DNA of 64,000 nt from Algoriphagus formosus (GTDB lineage: Bacteria > Bacteroidota > Bacteroidia > Cytophagales > Cyclobacteriaceae). The stretch is from positions 959,267 to 1,023,266 of the forward strand of contig NZ_NIUC01000002.1 of the NCBI RefSeq assembly GCF_002807035.1, in the 5' to 3' direction. A program made the translations under genes and the position numbers. The notes beneath the pieces are model-generated. The model had not been told where the DNA came from, did no database searches, and saw only the letters and a program-made list of their open reading frames with translations. This document shows, in pieces, positions 26,692 to 36,812 of this stretch (its first letter is position 1; each line of letters starts with the position of its first letter).

Positions 26692-26799
26692 AACGCTACG
26701 CAGCCTCTGGAGAAGCAGCATTTTTTTTGTTTTTGGGCTTTTTCCAATTTTCTACCAACTTCCCGGCCGATTGTGTAGTTTAGAAGCAAAACAGTATCC

Positions 26800-28266
26800 A
26801 TGTCTCAAAAAGCCCTCATTGTAGGTTCCGGTATAGCGGGTATCGCCGCCTCCATTCGCTTAGCTGTCCAAGGCTATCAAGTCGAGGTCTTCGAAGCGAA
26901 TCCCTATCCGGGAGGTAAACTTTCCGAAATCACCCTAAAAGGCTACCGCTTTGATGCAGGACCCTCGCTTTTCACCTTACCCGAGCAGGTGGAAGAACTA
27001 TTCCGATTGGCAGGAAAGGATCCCAAGGATCATTTCGATTACGAAAAACTGGAAGTAGCCTGTCATTATTTTTGGGAAGATGGGAAGCAAGTCAAGGCTT
27101 GGGCAGATATCAATCGCTTTGCAGAAGAAGTAGAAACGAAATTGGGTGAACCTGCCAAAAATGTGCGGGAAGCACTGCGGAGCTCAGCCTTTATTTATGA
27201 GCATTTGGCGCCCCTATTCATGCACAGATCCCTGCATCAACTCGGTACCTGGACTAATCCGCAGGCGCTAAAGTCCTATTTGAAAATGGGGAAATTGGGG
27301 ATTTTCTCCACCATGAATCAAGCCAATGAGCGGCAGTTCCAGAATCCAAAATTGGTTCAGCTTTTCAACCGCTATGCTACCTACAACGGTTCGGACCCCT
27401 ATCAGACTCCTGCTACACTGAATATCATCCCTCATCTGGAATTCAATATCGGAGCCTATTTCCCCAAAAAAGGCATGCACGATATCACCATGAGCCTTTA
27501 TCGGCTAGCTCAAGACTTGGGTGTTGAGTTTCACTTCATGGCCAAAGTGGAGGAAATCCTGGTAGAAAAGGGACGGGCAGTTGGAGTAGAAGTCGATGGA
27601 AAAACGCATCAGGCCAACATCATCGTGAACAATATGGACATGGTGAATGCCTACAAAAGTATTTTGCGCAAGCAGAAGCAGCCCAAGAAGTTGCTAGAGC
27701 AACCCAAATCCAGTTCAGCATTGATTTTCTATTGGGGAGTAAAGAGGGAGTTCAAGGAACTGGGACTTCACAACATTCTTTTTTCGGAAGATTATAAAAC
27801 TGAGTTTGAACATATTTTCAAAAAGGGAAGCATCTACGAAGATCCGACGGTTTATATCAATATTACCTCCACTCACAAATCCGACGATGCTCCCAAAGGC
27901 TGTATGAATTGGTTTACGATGATCAATGTCCCCAATAATCAAGGCCAGGATTGGGATAGTTTGATACAGGAAGCGCGGAAAAACATCATCTCCAAAGTCA
28001 ATCGGGTGTTAAAAACTGATTTGGAATCCTTGATCGAGGTCGAGGAAATTCTAGAACCCCGAACGATTGAGTCCAAAACTTCCAGTGCGAATGGGGCGCT
28101 TTATGGCAACTCTTCCAACAATCGATTTGCGGCTTTTCTTCGGCATGCCAACTATTCCTCCGACATCAAAAACCTCTATTTCTGTGGGGGATCGGTACAT
28201 CCGGGTGGCGGTATTCCGCTTTCCTTGCTCTCAGCGAAGATTATGATGGGGTTTGTGAAAAATTAG
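26800..28266 (+). CDS. Carotenoid desaturase (phytoene desaturase/CrtI-CrtD family)
   Basis: A 488-aa FAD-dependent enzyme. It has the Rossmann start IVGSGIAGIAASIRLAVQGY, the dinucleotide motif EANPYPGGKLSEI (CrtI-type PGG), the FDAGPSLFTLPEQVEEL substrate segment, and the CrtI C-terminal signature CGGSVHPGGGIPLSLLSAKIM. It either desaturates phytoene or acts as the CrtD 1-hydroxycarotenoid 3,4-desaturase. Other carotenoid genes (crtB, crtY, crtZ) are not in the window, so the step cannot be decided. Orange or pink pigment is typical of this group of bacteria. Confidence 0.85.
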   Translation: MSQKALIVGSGIAGIAASIRLAVQGYQVEVFEANPYPGGKLSEITLKGYRFDAGPSLFTLPEQVEELFRLAGKDPKDHFDYEKLEVACHYFWEDGKQVKAWADINRFAEEVETKLGEPAKNVREALRSSAFIYEHLAPLFMHRSLHQLGTWTNPQALKSYLKMGKLGIFSTMNQANERQFQNPKLVQLFNRYATYNGSDPYQTPATLNIIPHLEFNIGAYFPKKGMHDITMSLYRLAQDLGVEFHFMAKVEEILVEKGRAVGVEVDGKTHQANIIVNNMDMVNAYKSILRKQKQPKKLLEQPKSSSALIFYWGVKREFKELGLHNILFSEDYKTEFEHIFKKGSIYEDPTVYINITSTHKSDDAPKGCMNWFTMINVPNNQGQDWDSLIQEARKNIISKVNRVLKTDLESLIEVEEILEPRTIESKTSSANGALYGNSSNNRFAAFLRHANYSSDIKNLYFCGGSVHPGGGIPLSLLSAKIMMGFVKN

Positions 28267-28425
28267 AAAATTGAAAAAATGAAAAATTGTCTCAAAATGA
28301 GTTGAAGTACTTTAGCTTTTGGTTGGAAGGTTGTAAAGTGGAAAGTTGGAAAGTTGGGCAAAGACTCGCAAATCCACTTCAAATCATACTCTGCCGCTCG
28401 TATTTGGTACTTCTTACCTCGTATT
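28264..28425 (+). repeat. AT-rich degenerate repeat tract
   Basis: After the carotenoid gene come AAATTGAAAA-type units (28264-28290), then GTTGGAAGGTTG/GTGGAAAGTTGGAAAGTTGG (about 28320-28358) and CTCGTATTTGGTACTTCTTACCTCGTATTTC-like units (about 28398-28425, split here into shorter pieces). They are degenerate tandem-like units of a type seen between genes in related genomes. No gene is present in the 217-bp gap before recX. Confidence 0.5.
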
Positions 28426-28483
28426 TCAAAAATAGCGACAATCCAAAATCGCCATTCATATTTCGTTTCTGCTACATCCTACC

Positions 28484-28984
28484 TCACAATAGTGAATCTA
28501 TTGCTTCCTGAACTAGATCTTGCTCAAATCCCCGCTGCATCAAATAGCCGACAACCTTAAATCGCTTTTTGTACAGGTCGGGTTCTTTGGTCTTCTCCCA
28601 TTTCTTTTCTGTCTCTGAAAGAAGCGTGTCATAGTACTCCGTTGGGTCAATTTCCAGCAAGCCTTTTCTGATTAGATCCTCAGGAACTTGCCTCATTTTT
28701 AGCTCCATTCGAATCCGGTTTTTACCCCATTTTTTCAAGCGGAATTTTCCCCGGGCAAAAGCCCTAGCATAGCGCCCCTCATCAATAAATTTCTCCCGAA
28801 GAAGAAAACCTATCAGCTTTTCAATCTGCGCTTCAGCGATCCCTTTTTCATAAAGTTTACGCCGTACTTCCCAGATACATCGCTCCTGATAGGCGCAGAA
28901 AGCGGCGATTTTTTCCTCAGCCTCCTCGACCGTCCATGTGGTTTTTCGGACTTGCTTTGGGTTATTTCTTCCCCAACCAGACAT
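28484..28984 (-). CDS. recX: Regulatory protein RecX
   Basis: A 166-aa, strongly helical protein with the three-helix RecX repeats (AAFCAYQERCIWEVRRKLYE, FIDEGRYARAFARGKFRLKK, KRFKVVGYLMQRGFEQDLVQ). RecX binds RecA filaments and limits strand exchange. Length is normal. recA is not adjacent. It faces away from tpiA, with a shared control region of 63 bp. Confidence 0.9.
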   Translation of the reverse strand: MSGWGRNNPKQVRKTTWTVEEAEEKIAAFCAYQERCIWEVRRKLYEKGIAEAQIEKLIGFLLREKFIDEGRYARAFARGKFRLKKWGKNRIRMELKMRQVPEDLIRKGLLEIDPTEYYDTLLSETEKKWEKTKEPDLYKKRFKVVGYLMQRGFEQDLVQEAIDSLL

Positions 28985-29024
28985 TTTGATTAATTTTATA
29001 GAAAATTTTGTCCTTAGTTTTTCT

Positions 29025-29032
29025 CAAACCTA
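29025..29032 (-). promoter_or_regulatory. Candidate -7 box for recX
   Basis: Read leftward, the bases at 29032-29025 are TAGGTTTG, an exact TAnnTTTG match, 41 bp upstream of the recX ATG. No -33 box is evident. Confidence 0.3.
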
Positions 29033-29047
29033 ATAAAAACTCTTACG

Positions 29048-29809
29048 ATGCGAAAGAAAATCATAGCCGGAAACTGGAAAATGAACATGACCTACGAAGA
29101 AGGTCAAATACTTACTTCTGAGATCGTGCAAATGGCACAGGATGAACAGTTGAAAGATGTCAGCCTTGTGCTTAATCCTCCCTTTCCTCATCTTCACGTA
29201 GTGAAAAAACTGATCGGCGGGGCACCCAATGTTTTTGTGGGAGCTCAAAACTGCTCTGATAAGGAATCAGGAGCATACACCGGTGAGGTTTCGGCACCAA
29301 TTTTAGCTTCATTTGGAGTGAATTTCGTCATCATTGGACATTCGGAGCGAAGAGAATATTTCAAAGAAAATAATGAAATGCTCACCGAGAAAGTAAAGCA
29401 AGCCCTGGCAGCTGGACTTCAACCCATCTTCTGCTGCGGTGAATCATTGGATATCAGAGAGGCCGGAACCCATGAGCCTAATGTCAAGTTTCAGCTCACG
29501 GATAGCCTTTTTGAACTTAGCGCTGAAGAAATTTCAAAAGTCACCATCGCATACGAACCCATTTGGGCAATTGGTACAGGAAAAACAGCTTCCGCTGAGC
29601 AAGCTCAGGAGATGCATGCGGCTATCCGAAAGCATTTGGCCAGTAAGTATGGCAAGGAGGTGGCTGATTCAATTTCCATTCTTTACGGTGGAAGTATGAA
29701 GCCGTCAAACGCTGCCGAACTTCTTGCTAAGCCCGATGTGGATGGAGGACTTATCGGAGGGGCTTCTCTGAAATCCCGCGACTTTATCGATATCGCCAAA
29801 TCCTACTAA
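29048..29809 (+). CDS. tpiA: Triose-phosphate isomerase
   Basis: A 253-aa TIM-barrel enzyme that interconverts dihydroxyacetone phosphate and glyceraldehyde-3-phosphate. It starts RKKIIAGNWKMNMTYEEG (catalytic Lys in GNWKMN), has the catalytic His in VIIGHSERREYF (near residue 98), the catalytic Glu in TIAYEPIWAIGTGKTA (near residue 170), and the phosphate loop LYGGSMKPSNA and DGGLIGGASL. All active-site residues are present and length is normal. It heads an operon with prmA, 6 bp downstream. Confidence 0.95.
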   Translation: MRKKIIAGNWKMNMTYEEGQILTSEIVQMAQDEQLKDVSLVLNPPFPHLHVVKKLIGGAPNVFVGAQNCSDKESGAYTGEVSAPILASFGVNFVIIGHSERREYFKENNEMLTEKVKQALAAGLQPIFCCGESLDIREAGTHEPNVKFQLTDSLFELSAEEISKVTIAYEPIWAIGTGKTASAEQAQEMHAAIRKHLASKYGKEVADSISILYGGSMKPSNAAELLAKPDVDGGLIGGASLKSRDFIDIAKSY

Positions 29810-29815
29810 GCTTGG

Positions 29816-30643
29816 ATGGACTACCGGGAATTCAAATTCACTTGCTCCGAAGATTTTCGAGAGATTTTAATTGCTGAGCTTTCTGAGATAGGTTTTGATG
29901 CCTTTTTGGAAACAGATGAGGGCTTTGAGTGCTACTCGCCCTTGGATTCGTTCGACCGGGAAGCCTTTGATGAGATTCTGAATCGCTATCAAAGTCATGC
30001 AAACATCAGCTTTTCGGAGAATCTCACCAAAAAAGTCAACTGGAATGAGGAATGGGAGAAAAACTACGACCCCATTGCCGTCGGTGACTTGGTATTCGTC
30101 AGAGCATCTTTTCATGAGCCAAGACCAGGGTTTAAATACCAGATAGTCATCAATCCCAAAATGTCTTTTGGGACGGGTCATCATGCTACTACCTTTCAGA
30201 TTCTCCAGCTTCAGGGAAAAATCGACCATCAAGGTAAGCGCGTCCTGGATGTAGGTTCAGGTACCGGAATCTTAGCGATTATGGCTCACCTCCTCGGAGC
30301 TTCATCCGTAGAAGCCTTTGATATCGATGACTGGTGTGTGGATAATGGGAATGAAAACTTTCAGCTCAATGAAGTCCCGGCAACCATGGGGCTAGGCAGC
30401 ATTCGGGATGTAAATCCCAAGGGGCCCTTTGATATCATTCTCGCCAACATCAACAAAAATGTGCTTTTGGACGAAATGGAGATATATTCCCGTCTGTTGG
30501 CACCTCATGGGTACTTACTTCTGAGTGGTTTTTACACCCATGATATTGCCGATATCCAATCGGCTTGCGAAAAGCTTGGTCTGGAATTGGTCAATCAAAG
30601 CCAAAAAGATAACTGGGCCGCGTTGGTCTTCACCAAAAGCTAA
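29816..30643 (+). CDS. prmA: Ribosomal protein L11 methyltransferase
   Basis: A 275-aa SAM-dependent methyltransferase for ribosomal protein L11. The N-terminal recognition domain (residues 1-90) leads to NPKMSFGTGHHATTFQILQL (near residue 117), the SAM motif VLDVGSGTGILAIMAH (near residue 143), and FDIILANINKNVLLDEM (near residue 205), typical of PrmA. It lies 6 bp after tpiA and 1 bp before the next small gene. Confidence 0.9.
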   Translation: MDYREFKFTCSEDFREILIAELSEIGFDAFLETDEGFECYSPLDSFDREAFDEILNRYQSHANISFSENLTKKVNWNEEWEKNYDPIAVGDLVFVRASFHEPRPGFKYQIVINPKMSFGTGHHATTFQILQLQGKIDHQGKRVLDVGSGTGILAIMAHLLGASSVEAFDIDDWCVDNGNENFQLNEVPATMGLGSIRDVNPKGPFDIILANINKNVLLDEMEIYSRLLAPHGYLLLSGFYTHDIADIQSACEKLGLELVNQSQKDNWAALVFTKS

Positions 30644-30644
30644 G

Positions 30645-30839
30645 ATGGAGGAACTCTTGATTTATGCGGTTTTGTTTTTACTGCTCTTAGGGCATACGCT
30701 CTTGGCAGGAAAAATGTACCGGACTGTTCACGCAAATTCCCATCTTTCGATCAAGGAAAAAAATGATTGGAAGCTCAAGGCATTGATTTTTCCCGCTTAC
30801 TATTGGTTTCAATACCAAAAAGAAGTTAAACAATCCTGA
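30645..30839 (+). CDS. Small one-TM membrane protein (64 aa)
   Basis: An ATG one base after the prmA stop opens a 64-codon frame ending with a TGA at 30837-30839. It has one membrane span (about residues 3-22, EELLIYAVLFLLLLGHTLLA), a short basic region, then a second aromatic segment (LIFPAYYWFQYQKE). Its spacing in the tpiA-prmA-recJ run argues that it is real. No family is recognised. It is 61 bp ahead of recJ. Confidence 0.6.
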   Translation: MEELLIYAVLFLLLLGHTLLAGKMYRTVHANSHLSIKEKNDWKLKALIFPAYYWFQYQKEVKQS

Positions 30840-30900
30840 AAAGGGGTATTCACAATACACGATCGAACCCGATCGTCAAATTCTTTCGTAATTTACACCC

Positions 30901-32625
30901 ATGGAGTACGTCTGGAAACCTAAACCAATAGCATCTCAATCTGCACTCGAAAAACTCAGCAAGGAGATCAATGTCAATCCGACTTTGGCCAATGTGCTGA
31001 TCAATCGGGGCGTTGAGAGCTTTGAGCAGGCAAAGGATTATTTCCGACCAAGCCTTAGTCAGCTTCACGACCCTTATCTAATGAAGGGGATGCAGGAAGC
31101 TGTCAATAGAATCGAAGAAGCCATTCAGTCAGAGCAAAAGATCCTAGTTTATGGAGACTATGATGTGGATGGCACCACGGCAGTTTCGCTGGTCTATGGC
31201 TTTCTAAAAGGCATTTATCCACACGTTGACTTTTATATCCCTGATCGCTACAAAGAAGGCTATGGGATATCCGAAAGAGGGGTCAGATATGCCTCAGATG
31301 AAAATTTCTCTTTGGTCATTGCCCTAGACTGTGGAATCAAAGCCATCGAAAAAGTGGCATTAGCCAAGGAACTGGGCGTAGATTTTATCATTTGTGATCA
31401 CCACACACCCGGGGAAATTCTTCCGGCTGCAATCGCCGTTTTGGATGCCAAACAGACGGACTGTCAATATCCCTACAAAGAATTGAGCGGCTGTGGGGTC
31501 GGTTTCAAGCTGATCCAGGCAATTGCCAAAAAAAGAAATATAGATGAATCCGCACTTTACGGATACTTGGACTTAGTCGTCGTCAGCATTGCAGCAGACA
31601 TAGTACCTATCACAGGTGAAAATCGAATTTTAGCCTACTATGGTCTCGATCGAATCAATAATACTCCCAGACCCGGACTCAAAGCCTTGATCCTTCGCAG
31701 CAAAATCGAAAAGGACATAGGCATCTCTGATATTGTCTTCAAAGTCGGTCCAAGAATCAATGCTTCCGGTCGCCTAGAGCATGCGAAAGCATCTGTAGAG
31801 CTTCTGATCTCTACCGAACTGGACGAGGCTCTTGAGCGCGCCAAAGTAGTAGATGAAGTCAATGCTACCCGCCGAAATTTCGATGAAAACATCACCCGAG
31901 AAGCATTTGAAATGATTGCGGCTAGGGAAGAGGAGCAAACCTGGAACTCGACGGTTCTATTCAAGGAAGACTGGCACAAGGGTGTCATCGGGATTGTAGC
32001 GAGCCGTTGTATCGAAAAGTACTACCGTCCAACCATTATACTCACCGAATCCAATTCCAAAGCAACCGGAAGTGCGCGGTCTGTTGTAGACTTCAATATT
32101 TACGAAGCGATTGCAGAATGTAGCGATCTCTTAGATCAATTTGGAGGTCACAAGTATGCTGCAGGTTTGACACTTTCGGTGGATAAGGTTCCTGCCTTTC
32201 AGGCAAAGTTTGAGGAGGTAGTTCGAAACCGAATCGAGGAAGTTCATCGAAAACCAGTCATCGAGATCGATGGAGAACTCCTGCTGGACCAAATCAATTA
32301 TCGCTTATACAATATTCTAAAGCAAATGGCCCCTTTTGGCCCTGGAAATCCCGAGCCCATTTTCAAGATTTCCAATGTGCAGGCCGAGGATGTGGTCGTT
32401 TTGAAAGAAAAGCATCTTCGGTTCAAAATTGTGCAGGATGGCCAACTCACCACTCCGGTTTGTCTTGGCTTTGGAATGGCAGATCGAGCTAAGGACCCAG
32501 ATTTGACTACAGTGAATTTCCTTAGATCCCGAATGCGTTTTGACTTAGTGGCAGAAATGCGAGAAAATTTCTTCCGGGACAAAAGTAGTTTGCAACTCTA
32601 CGTGAAAGATATCAAATTCGACTAG
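30901..32625 (+). CDS. recJ: Single-stranded-DNA exonuclease RecJ
   Basis: A 574-aa 5'-3' exonuclease for recombination and mismatch repair. DHH-superfamily motifs are in place: [17 protein letters not shown] (near residue 81), [21 protein letters not shown] (DHH, near residue 160), and the DHHA1-domain [14 protein letters not shown] near residue 415. A C-terminal OB-fold-like region begins near residue 460 ([20 protein letters not shown]). Length is standard. lptB follows after 1 bp, so these two are cotranscribed. Confidence 0.93.
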   Translation: MEYVWKPKPIASQSALEKLSKEINVNPTLANVLINRGVESFEQAKDYFRPSLSQLHDPYLMKGMQEAVNRIEEAIQSEQKILVYGDYDVDGTTAVSLVYGFLKGIYPHVDFYIPDRYKEGYGISERGVRYASDENFSLVIALDCGIKAIEKVALAKELGVDFIICDHHTPGEILPAAIAVLDAKQTDCQYPYKELSGCGVGFKLIQAIAKKRNIDESALYGYLDLVVVSIAADIVPITGENRILAYYGLDRINNTPRPGLKALILRSKIEKDIGISDIVFKVGPRINASGRLEHAKASVELLISTELDEALERAKVVDEVNATRRNFDENITREAFEMIAAREEEQTWNSTVLFKEDWHKGVIGIVASRCIEKYYRPTIILTESNSKATGSARSVVDFNIYEAIAECSDLLDQFGGHKYAAGLTLSVDKVPAFQAKFEEVVRNRIEEVHRKPVIEIDGELLLDQINYRLYNILKQMAPFGPGNPEPIFKISNVQAEDVVVLKEKHLRFKIVQDGQLTTPVCLGFGMADRAKDPDLTTVNFLRSRMRFDLVAEMRENFFRDKSSLQLYVKDIKFD

Positions 32626-32626
32626 T

Positions 32627-33367
32627 ATGGAACTTCGAGCAGAGCATCTCATAAAAATATACAAAAGCCGAAAGGTGGTCAACGATATCTCCGTTGAGGT
32701 AAAGCAAGGGGAAATTGTCGGGCTTTTGGGTCCAAATGGAGCAGGAAAAACCACCTCGTTTTACATGATCGTGGGCCTGATTCAACCGAATGAAGGCAAA
32801 ATCTTTTTAGATAAGGAAGATATCACCAGCCTACCGATGTACAAAAGGGCTCAATTGGGTATCGGTTATTTGGCGCAAGAAGCATCTGTTTTTAGAAAGC
32901 TTTCCGTAGAAGAAAATATTCTGGCAGTCCTCGAAATGACCAATATGCCAAAGCAGCAGCAAAAGGAAAAAGTGGAAAGCCTACTTGAGGAATTCAGCTT
33001 AACCCACGTCCGAAAAAACCTCGGAATGGTCCTTTCGGGTGGAGAAAGAAGACGCACGGAGATTGCCCGCGCATTGGCAGTTGATCCTAAATTCGTATTG
33101 CTCGATGAGCCATTTGCCGGGGTAGATCCGATTGCCGTTGAGGAGATCCAAACCATCGTAGCCAAGCTTAAAACCAAAAATATCGGGATATTGATCACCG
33201 ATCACAATGTAAATGAAACCCTATCCATCACGGATCGGGCCTATTTGATGTTTGAGGGAAGACTTTTGAAGGCAGGTACTGCTGAAGAGTTGGCTGCCGA
33301 TGAACAAGTAAGGAAGGTCTATTTGGGCAGTCAGTTTGAATTGAAACGCAAAACTTTTTCAAATTAA
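32627..33367 (+). CDS. lptB: LPS export ABC transporter ATP-binding protein LptB
   Basis: A 246-aa ABC ATPase that powers LPS extraction from the inner membrane with LptFG. Walker A is [16 protein letters not shown] (near residue 36), the Q-loop region is [17 protein letters not shown], the signature is [16 protein letters not shown] (near residue 138), Walker B is [19 protein letters not shown], and the switch His is in [12 protein letters not shown]. LptF/G/C are not in the window. The stop TAA overlaps the ATG of the GH3 gene. Confidence 0.93.
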   Translation: MELRAEHLIKIYKSRKVVNDISVEVKQGEIVGLLGPNGAGKTTSFYMIVGLIQPNEGKIFLDKEDITSLPMYKRAQLGIGYLAQEASVFRKLSVEENILAVLEMTNMPKQQQKEKVESLLEEFSLTHVRKNLGMVLSGGERRRTEIARALAVDPKFVLLDEPFAGVDPIAVEEIQTIVAKLKTKNIGILITDHNVNETLSITDRAYLMFEGRLLKAGTAEELAADEQVRKVYLGSQFELKRKTFSN

Positions 33368-34887
33368 TGGAGGTAATCAACAGCTTTATGACCTGGGTCT
33401 TCAAAAGCCGCCTGGGACAAATCGAATATTTCAAAAAAGCCCCACATGCGGCTCAGGACAGCGTGTTGAAAGACCTTATTGAAGCTGGAAAACAAACCAA
33501 ATTCGGAAAGGAATTTGACTTTTCAAGTTTTAAGAGCTACCAAGATTTTGCTAAAAATGTGCCTCTAAACGATTATGAAGGCTTCAAGCCTTACATCGAC
33601 CGAGTCATGAAAGGAGAGCAAAATTTGATCTGGAATACAGAAATCGAATGGTTTTCCAAGTCATCAGGTACTACTTCCAGCAGAAGCAAATACATTCCCG
33701 TCACTGAAGAAAGCCTTGAAGAGTGCCACTTTAAAGGCGGAAAGGATATGGTCACTATTTATGTAAATAACTATCCGGACTCCAAGCTTTTTTCGGGTAA
33801 ATCCCTGACAATCGGAGGTTCTTTGGAATCCAACCCACTTAACTCAAATGGCAAAGCAAAAGCGGGTGATATCTCAGCTGTCATCATGCGCAACCTTCCC
33901 ATCTGGGCACAATTCGCCAGAACTCCCTCGCTAGAAGTCGCTTTGATGAATGAATGGGAAGCCAAAATCGAAAAAATGGCTCGCGAAACCATGGACGAAA
34001 ACGTCGTGAGCATTGCGGGTGTTCCCACCTGGACCATCGTCTTGCTGAGACGAATCATAGAGATCAAAAAAGCAAAAAACATCCTGGAAGTCTGGCCTAA
34101 TCTGGAGGTCTTTTTTCACGGAGCGGTAGCCTTTGGCCCCTATCGCAACCTTTTTAAAGAACTCATCCCTTCTGACAAGATGCGGTACATGGAAACCTAC
34201 AATGCATCGGAGGGATTCTTTGGATTGCAAGACCAAATAGATTCGGACGAATTACTATTGCTTTTGGATTATGGGATTTTCTATGAGTTTATCCCCATGG
34301 AATCCTGGGAGGATGAGAATCCTACCGTACTTCCGCTATGGGAGGTGGAAGTAGGAAAAAACTACGCCTTAGTCATCTCAACAAATGGTGGGTTATGGAG
34401 ATACAAAATCGGAGATACCGTCCGATTTACTTCAACCAAGCCCTACCGATTCAAAATTTCCGGAAGGACCAAGCATTTTATCAACGCTTTTGGAGAAGAA
34501 GTCATTGTGGAAAATGCAGAAAAGGCGGTAGAATTTGCAGCTGAAAAGACTGAAGCTACCATCGAAAACTTTACCGCTGCCCCTGCCTACTTTGGAAATA
34601 ATGGTGAAAAAGGAGCACATGAATGGATCATTGAATTTGCCAAAAACCCGACTGACCTTGCTAAATTCGAAGAGCTATTAGATCAGCACTTGCGGGAAAT
34701 CAATTCCGATTATGACGCCAAAAGGCACAAAGACCTAGCACTGGTAAAACCAATTATTCATATAGCCGAAAGTGGCCTTTTCCAAGAATGGTTGCGCAAA
34801 AAAGGAAAGCTTGGTGGCCAAAATAAAGTCCCCCGACTATCAAATAGCCGCGACTATTTAGACGAGCTTTTAGCGATTATGAAGTAA
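33367..34887 (+). CDS. GH3 auxin-responsive-promoter family protein
   Basis: A 506-aa protein of the GH3 family (acyl-adenylate-forming, firefly-luciferase superfamily), named after plant amido synthetases. It carries the ATP-binding P-loop WFSKSSGTTSSRSKYIPVT (near residue 98), an adenylation-type YNASEGFFGLQDQ segment (near residue 279), and RYKIGDTVRF plus FKISGRTKHFINAFGEEV (near residue 350). Plant members join amino acids to jasmonate or auxin; bacterial members' substrates are mostly unknown. It is translationally coupled to lptB (TAATG overlap). Confidence 0.88.
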   Translation: MEVINSFMTWVFKSRLGQIEYFKKAPHAAQDSVLKDLIEAGKQTKFGKEFDFSSFKSYQDFAKNVPLNDYEGFKPYIDRVMKGEQNLIWNTEIEWFSKSSGTTSSRSKYIPVTEESLEECHFKGGKDMVTIYVNNYPDSKLFSGKSLTIGGSLESNPLNSNGKAKAGDISAVIMRNLPIWAQFARTPSLEVALMNEWEAKIEKMARETMDENVVSIAGVPTWTIVLLRRIIEIKKAKNILEVWPNLEVFFHGAVAFGPYRNLFKELIPSDKMRYMETYNASEGFFGLQDQIDSDELLLLLDYGIFYEFIPMESWEDENPTVLPLWEVEVGKNYALVISTNGGLWRYKIGDTVRFTSTKPYRFKISGRTKHFINAFGEEVIVENAEKAVEFAAEKTEATIENFTAAPAYFGNNGEKGAHEWIIEFAKNPTDLAKFEELLDQHLREINSDYDAKRHKDLALVKPIIHIAESGLFQEWLRKKGKLGGQNKVPRLSNSRDYLDELLAIMK

Positions 34888-34893
34888 GCTTAA

Positions 34894-36399
34894 TCAGTGC
34901 GCCAAAACTTCCTCGACAAAAGCCCTAATATCCTTTGCCAAGGCTTCAAAGTCCTCTCTGCGATTGTACATCATGTGGCCTGCCTCGTAGTACTTCATCT
35001 CAATACGGTCTTGAGGAAAATCATGTCTCGCAAAAGTAAATTCTGCATCAAAGAAAGGAGTAATCAAATCATAATAGCCATTGGCCACCATTACTCTCAT
35101 CTTTGTATTTCTATGCATCACTTCGCTAAGTGCTCTCGCAGTACTGACATAGGAAGGCTCCCAATAGCTGCCATCTGGAACTGGTCTCCAGCGCCATTTA
35201 CCGCCAATTTCTCTGTTGGAAGACAAATAAGGAATCTCCAGCTCCACACCCAATTCATTGAGTAAGTATGAATTGAAGGCTGCGGTGTAAGCTCCTTCTG
35301 TCATGTAGTCACTCGGATCTCCTAGTACCGGACCTTCTGCTACTTGATCGGTTTCTACTGCTGCAAATCGTCCATCTAAGGTCCCTATTGCCATCCCATC
35401 TTCTCTCAAAAGCTCCTTTTTGAAGCGATGCATCAAAATCTGATTATCAGACCTAAGAATATATTTTTGATCTAATCCGGTGAAATAAGAAAGCTTTTCC
35501 GCAATCTCCTCTTTTCTCTCTTTGGATAGATTTTGACCTTCGAAAAGAGCAGGAAGGTATTCTTGATAGGCAAAGTCTCGGGCTTCTTTGGCAAATTCCT
35601 CTATGCTTTTTCCCTCTCCGGCTTTCCCATGATACCGGGCTGTCACAGCCATGGATGGCAAATAGGTAAAAAATGAGGTCAAATTATCTGGCCAAGAAGA
35701 TGATCCTGCATAATCCAATGCCTGAGAAATCAGAATTAGGCCATTCAAAGCAACGTGCTGACCATCTCCCTCCAAAACTTCAGCGACTTTGGCGGCACGT
35801 GTTGTACCAAAGCTTTCCCCTGCCAAGAACTTGGGAGCCTGCCAACGATTATTTTCACGAATCCAAATCCGAATGAAATCAGCAACTGACTGTGCATCTT
35901 CGACCAAACCCCAATAGTCTTCTGCTTTCCCTTTTTCTGATACTCGACTGAAGCCTGTTCCGATAGGATCCAAAAAAACCAGATCAGCCAGATCCAGCAA
36001 AGCCATTGAATTGCTTTCAACAAGGTATGGAGCAGCTCCATCATCCGCTTTGGCCTCAGAGTCTACCCGCACTACCTTCGGCCCAAAAAATCCCATGTGA
36101 AGCCAAATAGAAGCTGAGCCTGGCCCTCCGTTAAAAATAAAGATCACAGGCCGATTTTGGTCAGCTCCCTCCTTGATGTAGCTAGTACTCCAGAATGAGG
36201 CCGTCACTTCTCCCTTTGAATTCTTGAGAAATGTTTCTTTGACAATGGACTGATAAGAAATTCTTTGACCATCAAACACCCCGGTGTGGCTTTTTACAAA
36301 TTGGCGAGGGCTATGCGATGCAGTATCAGACTCTTGGGCGAAAGAGGACTGGTAGGTAAATAAAAATACAACAAGGAGAATAGATGAGATTTTTTTCAT
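34894..36399 (-). CDS. Secreted serine carboxypeptidase (peptidase S10)
   Basis: A 501-aa exported alpha/beta-hydrolase. After a signal peptide (ending SSFAQ), it has the oxyanion-loop FIFNGGPGSASIWLHMGFF (near residue 93), the catalytic-Ser motif LAGESFGTTRAAKVAE (near residue 193), an Asp in MVANGYYDLITPF (near residue 420), and the catalytic His in YYEAGHMMYNRRE (near residue 475). This is the S10 serine carboxypeptidase order. It would trim C-terminal residues from peptides outside the cytoplasm. It lies 3 bp after the CsaA-like gene and converges on GH3. Confidence 0.88.
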   Translation of the reverse strand: MKKISSILLVVFLFTYQSSFAQESDTASHSPRQFVKSHTGVFDGQRISYQSIVKETFLKNSKGEVTASFWSTSYIKEGADQNRPVIFIFNGGPGSASIWLHMGFFGPKVVRVDSEAKADDGAAPYLVESNSMALLDLADLVFLDPIGTGFSRVSEKGKAEDYWGLVEDAQSVADFIRIWIRENNRWQAPKFLAGESFGTTRAAKVAEVLEGDGQHVALNGLILISQALDYAGSSSWPDNLTSFFTYLPSMAVTARYHGKAGEGKSIEEFAKEARDFAYQEYLPALFEGQNLSKERKEEIAEKLSYFTGLDQKYILRSDNQILMHRFKKELLREDGMAIGTLDGRFAAVETDQVAEGPVLGDPSDYMTEGAYTAAFNSYLLNELGVELEIPYLSSNREIGGKWRWRPVPDGSYWEPSYVSTARALSEVMHRNTKMRVMVANGYYDLITPFFDAEFTFARHDFPQDRIEMKYYEAGHMMYNRREDFEALAKDIRAFVEEVLAH

Positions 36400-36402
36400 G
36401 AT

Positions 36403-36741
36403 TTAATATAGTTTGGCTCCGTTGGCAACAATTCGCTCGGTAGAAGTAAGAACTACCCGTCCTTTTTCGTCTGGAAATCCAGTGATCAAAACTTCAGACA
36501 TAAAATCCGCAATCTGTCTAGGTCGAAAATTGACTACACATACTACCTGCTTACCTTTCAGCTCGGCTTCTGAGTAAAGATCCGTAATTTGTGCAGATGA
36601 CTTTTTCACACCGATTTCAGGTCCAAGATCAACCCAAATTTTATAGGCAGGTTTCCGTGCTTTTTCAAAATTTTCAGCTCGAATAATGGTACCAACACGA
36701 ATATCTAATTTGGCGAATTCTTCGTAGTCAATCGTTTGCAT
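36403..36741 (-). CDS. CsaA-like tRNA-binding domain protein
   Basis: A 112-aa single tRNA-binding (EMAP/Trbp111-type OB-fold) protein: [39 protein letters not shown], and [20 protein letters not shown] fit the CsaA/Trbp111 group. CsaA from Bacillus is described as a protein-export chaperone with tRNA-binding ability; the exact role here is inferred. It is 3 bp upstream of the S10 peptidase and is likely in the same transcript. Confidence 0.88.
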   Translation of the reverse strand: MQTIDYEEFAKLDIRVGTIIRAENFEKARKPAYKIWVDLGPEIGVKKSSAQITDLYSEAELKGKQVVCVVNFRPRQIADFMSEVLITGFPDEKGRVVLTSTERIVANGAKLY

Positions 36742-36812
36742 AGTGATTTTTTTTACTAATTTTATGAACCTTTTAAAATGCCCTAAGTTTAAGATAAGGT
36801 AACGAACTCAAA

